Assembly: GCF_000817815.1 (NCBI RefSeq)
Contig: NZ_JPRD01000025.1
Coordinates: 62,001-126,000, forward strand
Source of the DNA: Vibrio owensii CAIM 1854 = LMG 25443
GTDB lineage: Bacteria > Pseudomonadota > Gammaproteobacteria > Enterobacterales > Vibrionaceae
Direction of reading: 5' to 3'
Length of the DNA: 64,000 nucleotides
Part shown: one piece after another, positions 63,951 through 64,000 of the stretch
Layout of the letters: each line of letters begins with the position of its first letter
Position numbering within the stretch: position 1 is the first letter of the stretch
Notes under the pieces: model-generated
What the model was told of the DNA's origin: nothing
What the model saw: the letters and a program-made list of their open reading frames with translations, nothing else
The model's database searches: none
Made by a program: the position numbers and the translations under genes

Positions 63951-64000
63951 ATGTGTAAATCCTGTTATCACTGTGGTGAAGATGTACCAGCCAACACGGA
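63951..64000 (+). CDS. ccoI: Copper-transporting P-type ATPase CcoI, start only
   Basis: Only 16 codons are inside the window, cut at the right edge. They read 'MCKSCYHCGEDVPANT', the cysteine-rich N-terminus of FixI/CcoI, the P-type ATPase that supplies copper to the cbb3 oxidase. Position directly after fixH supports this. Confidence 0.85.
   Translation, partial: MCKSCYHCGEDVPANT

Noticed and set aside
1..64000. tRNA, rRNA, intact insertion sequences or prophages
   Set aside because: I looked for tRNA arms, CCA ends, transposase motifs and phage structural genes and found none.

Overview
The window looks like the replication-terminus region of a Vibrio main chromosome. It carries a pyrD-zapC-rlmL-grx-uup block, rmf, fabA-lonH divergent from matP, a pqiAB/letAB locus, NAD-dependent gdhB, vpsV/vpsS-like NO-sensing genes and ccoNOQP. 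Codon use and protein sequences fit the genus Vibrio (perhaps the Harveyi clade); I cannot name the species. I see no rRNA, tRNA, CRISPR array or intact insertion sequence.

Layout. 1-5411: 3' part of a giant type I-secreted adhesin with five complete 408-bp Calx-beta-type repeats and a von Willebrand A domain. 5479-10791: rlmI, a chemotaxis receptor, acyP and tusE, an unrecognised gene, then yccA. 11143-15329: a general L-amino-acid ABC transporter (aapJQMP), read leftward. 15791-22012: siroheme synthase-type dehydrogenase, yajQ, a class I DAHP synthase, a DUF4442 thioesterase-like gene, an unknown membrane protein and a CvfB-like S1 protein. 22040-29327: rsmF, letB, letA and an ABC half-transporter. 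29420-32630: yebR-type methionine sulfoxide reductase, proQ and prc. 32841-41671: an exported protein of unknown role, pepN, a DUF2835 gene and gdhB. 41976-50579: pyrD, zapC, rlmL, a glutaredoxin-like gene, uup, a DUF3466 protein and rmf. 50714-53601: fabA, lonH, matP. 53612-55707: DUF3634, a TolA-like exported protein and an HDOD protein. 55708-56528: a gene-poor gap. 56529-59906: hybrid histidine kinase, FIST-domain sensor and a small membrane protein. 60163 to the end: the cbb3 oxidase operon ccoNOQP followed by fixH and the start of ccoI.

The central observation is in the gap at 55708-56528. Positions 56335-56362 form a 28-bp site whose two 11-bp arms match the XerC and XerD arms of chromosomal dif; the XerD arm is identical to that of E. 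coli dif. A perfect 13-bp matS site (55834-55846) lies 0.5 kb away, and matP, whose product binds matS, lies 2.7 kb away. Dimer resolution and Ter-macrodomain organisation are therefore placed together. From memory, the equivalent place in V. cholerae (between vpsS and the fabA-matP block) holds the RTX cluster and the CTX prophage array. Here the gap contains no phage genes, only a short open frame that runs into dif.

Other points of regulation visible in the sequence: a FabR-type operator exactly between the -35 and -10 of fabA; a C/G start-site run plus 5' hairpin at pyrD; a terminator-like nested hairpin before pepN; a hairpin that hides the Shine-Dalgarno and GTG start of letA; a terminator between aapJ and aapQ; and a terminator of one gene embedded in the coding end of its convergent neighbour (19272-19301).
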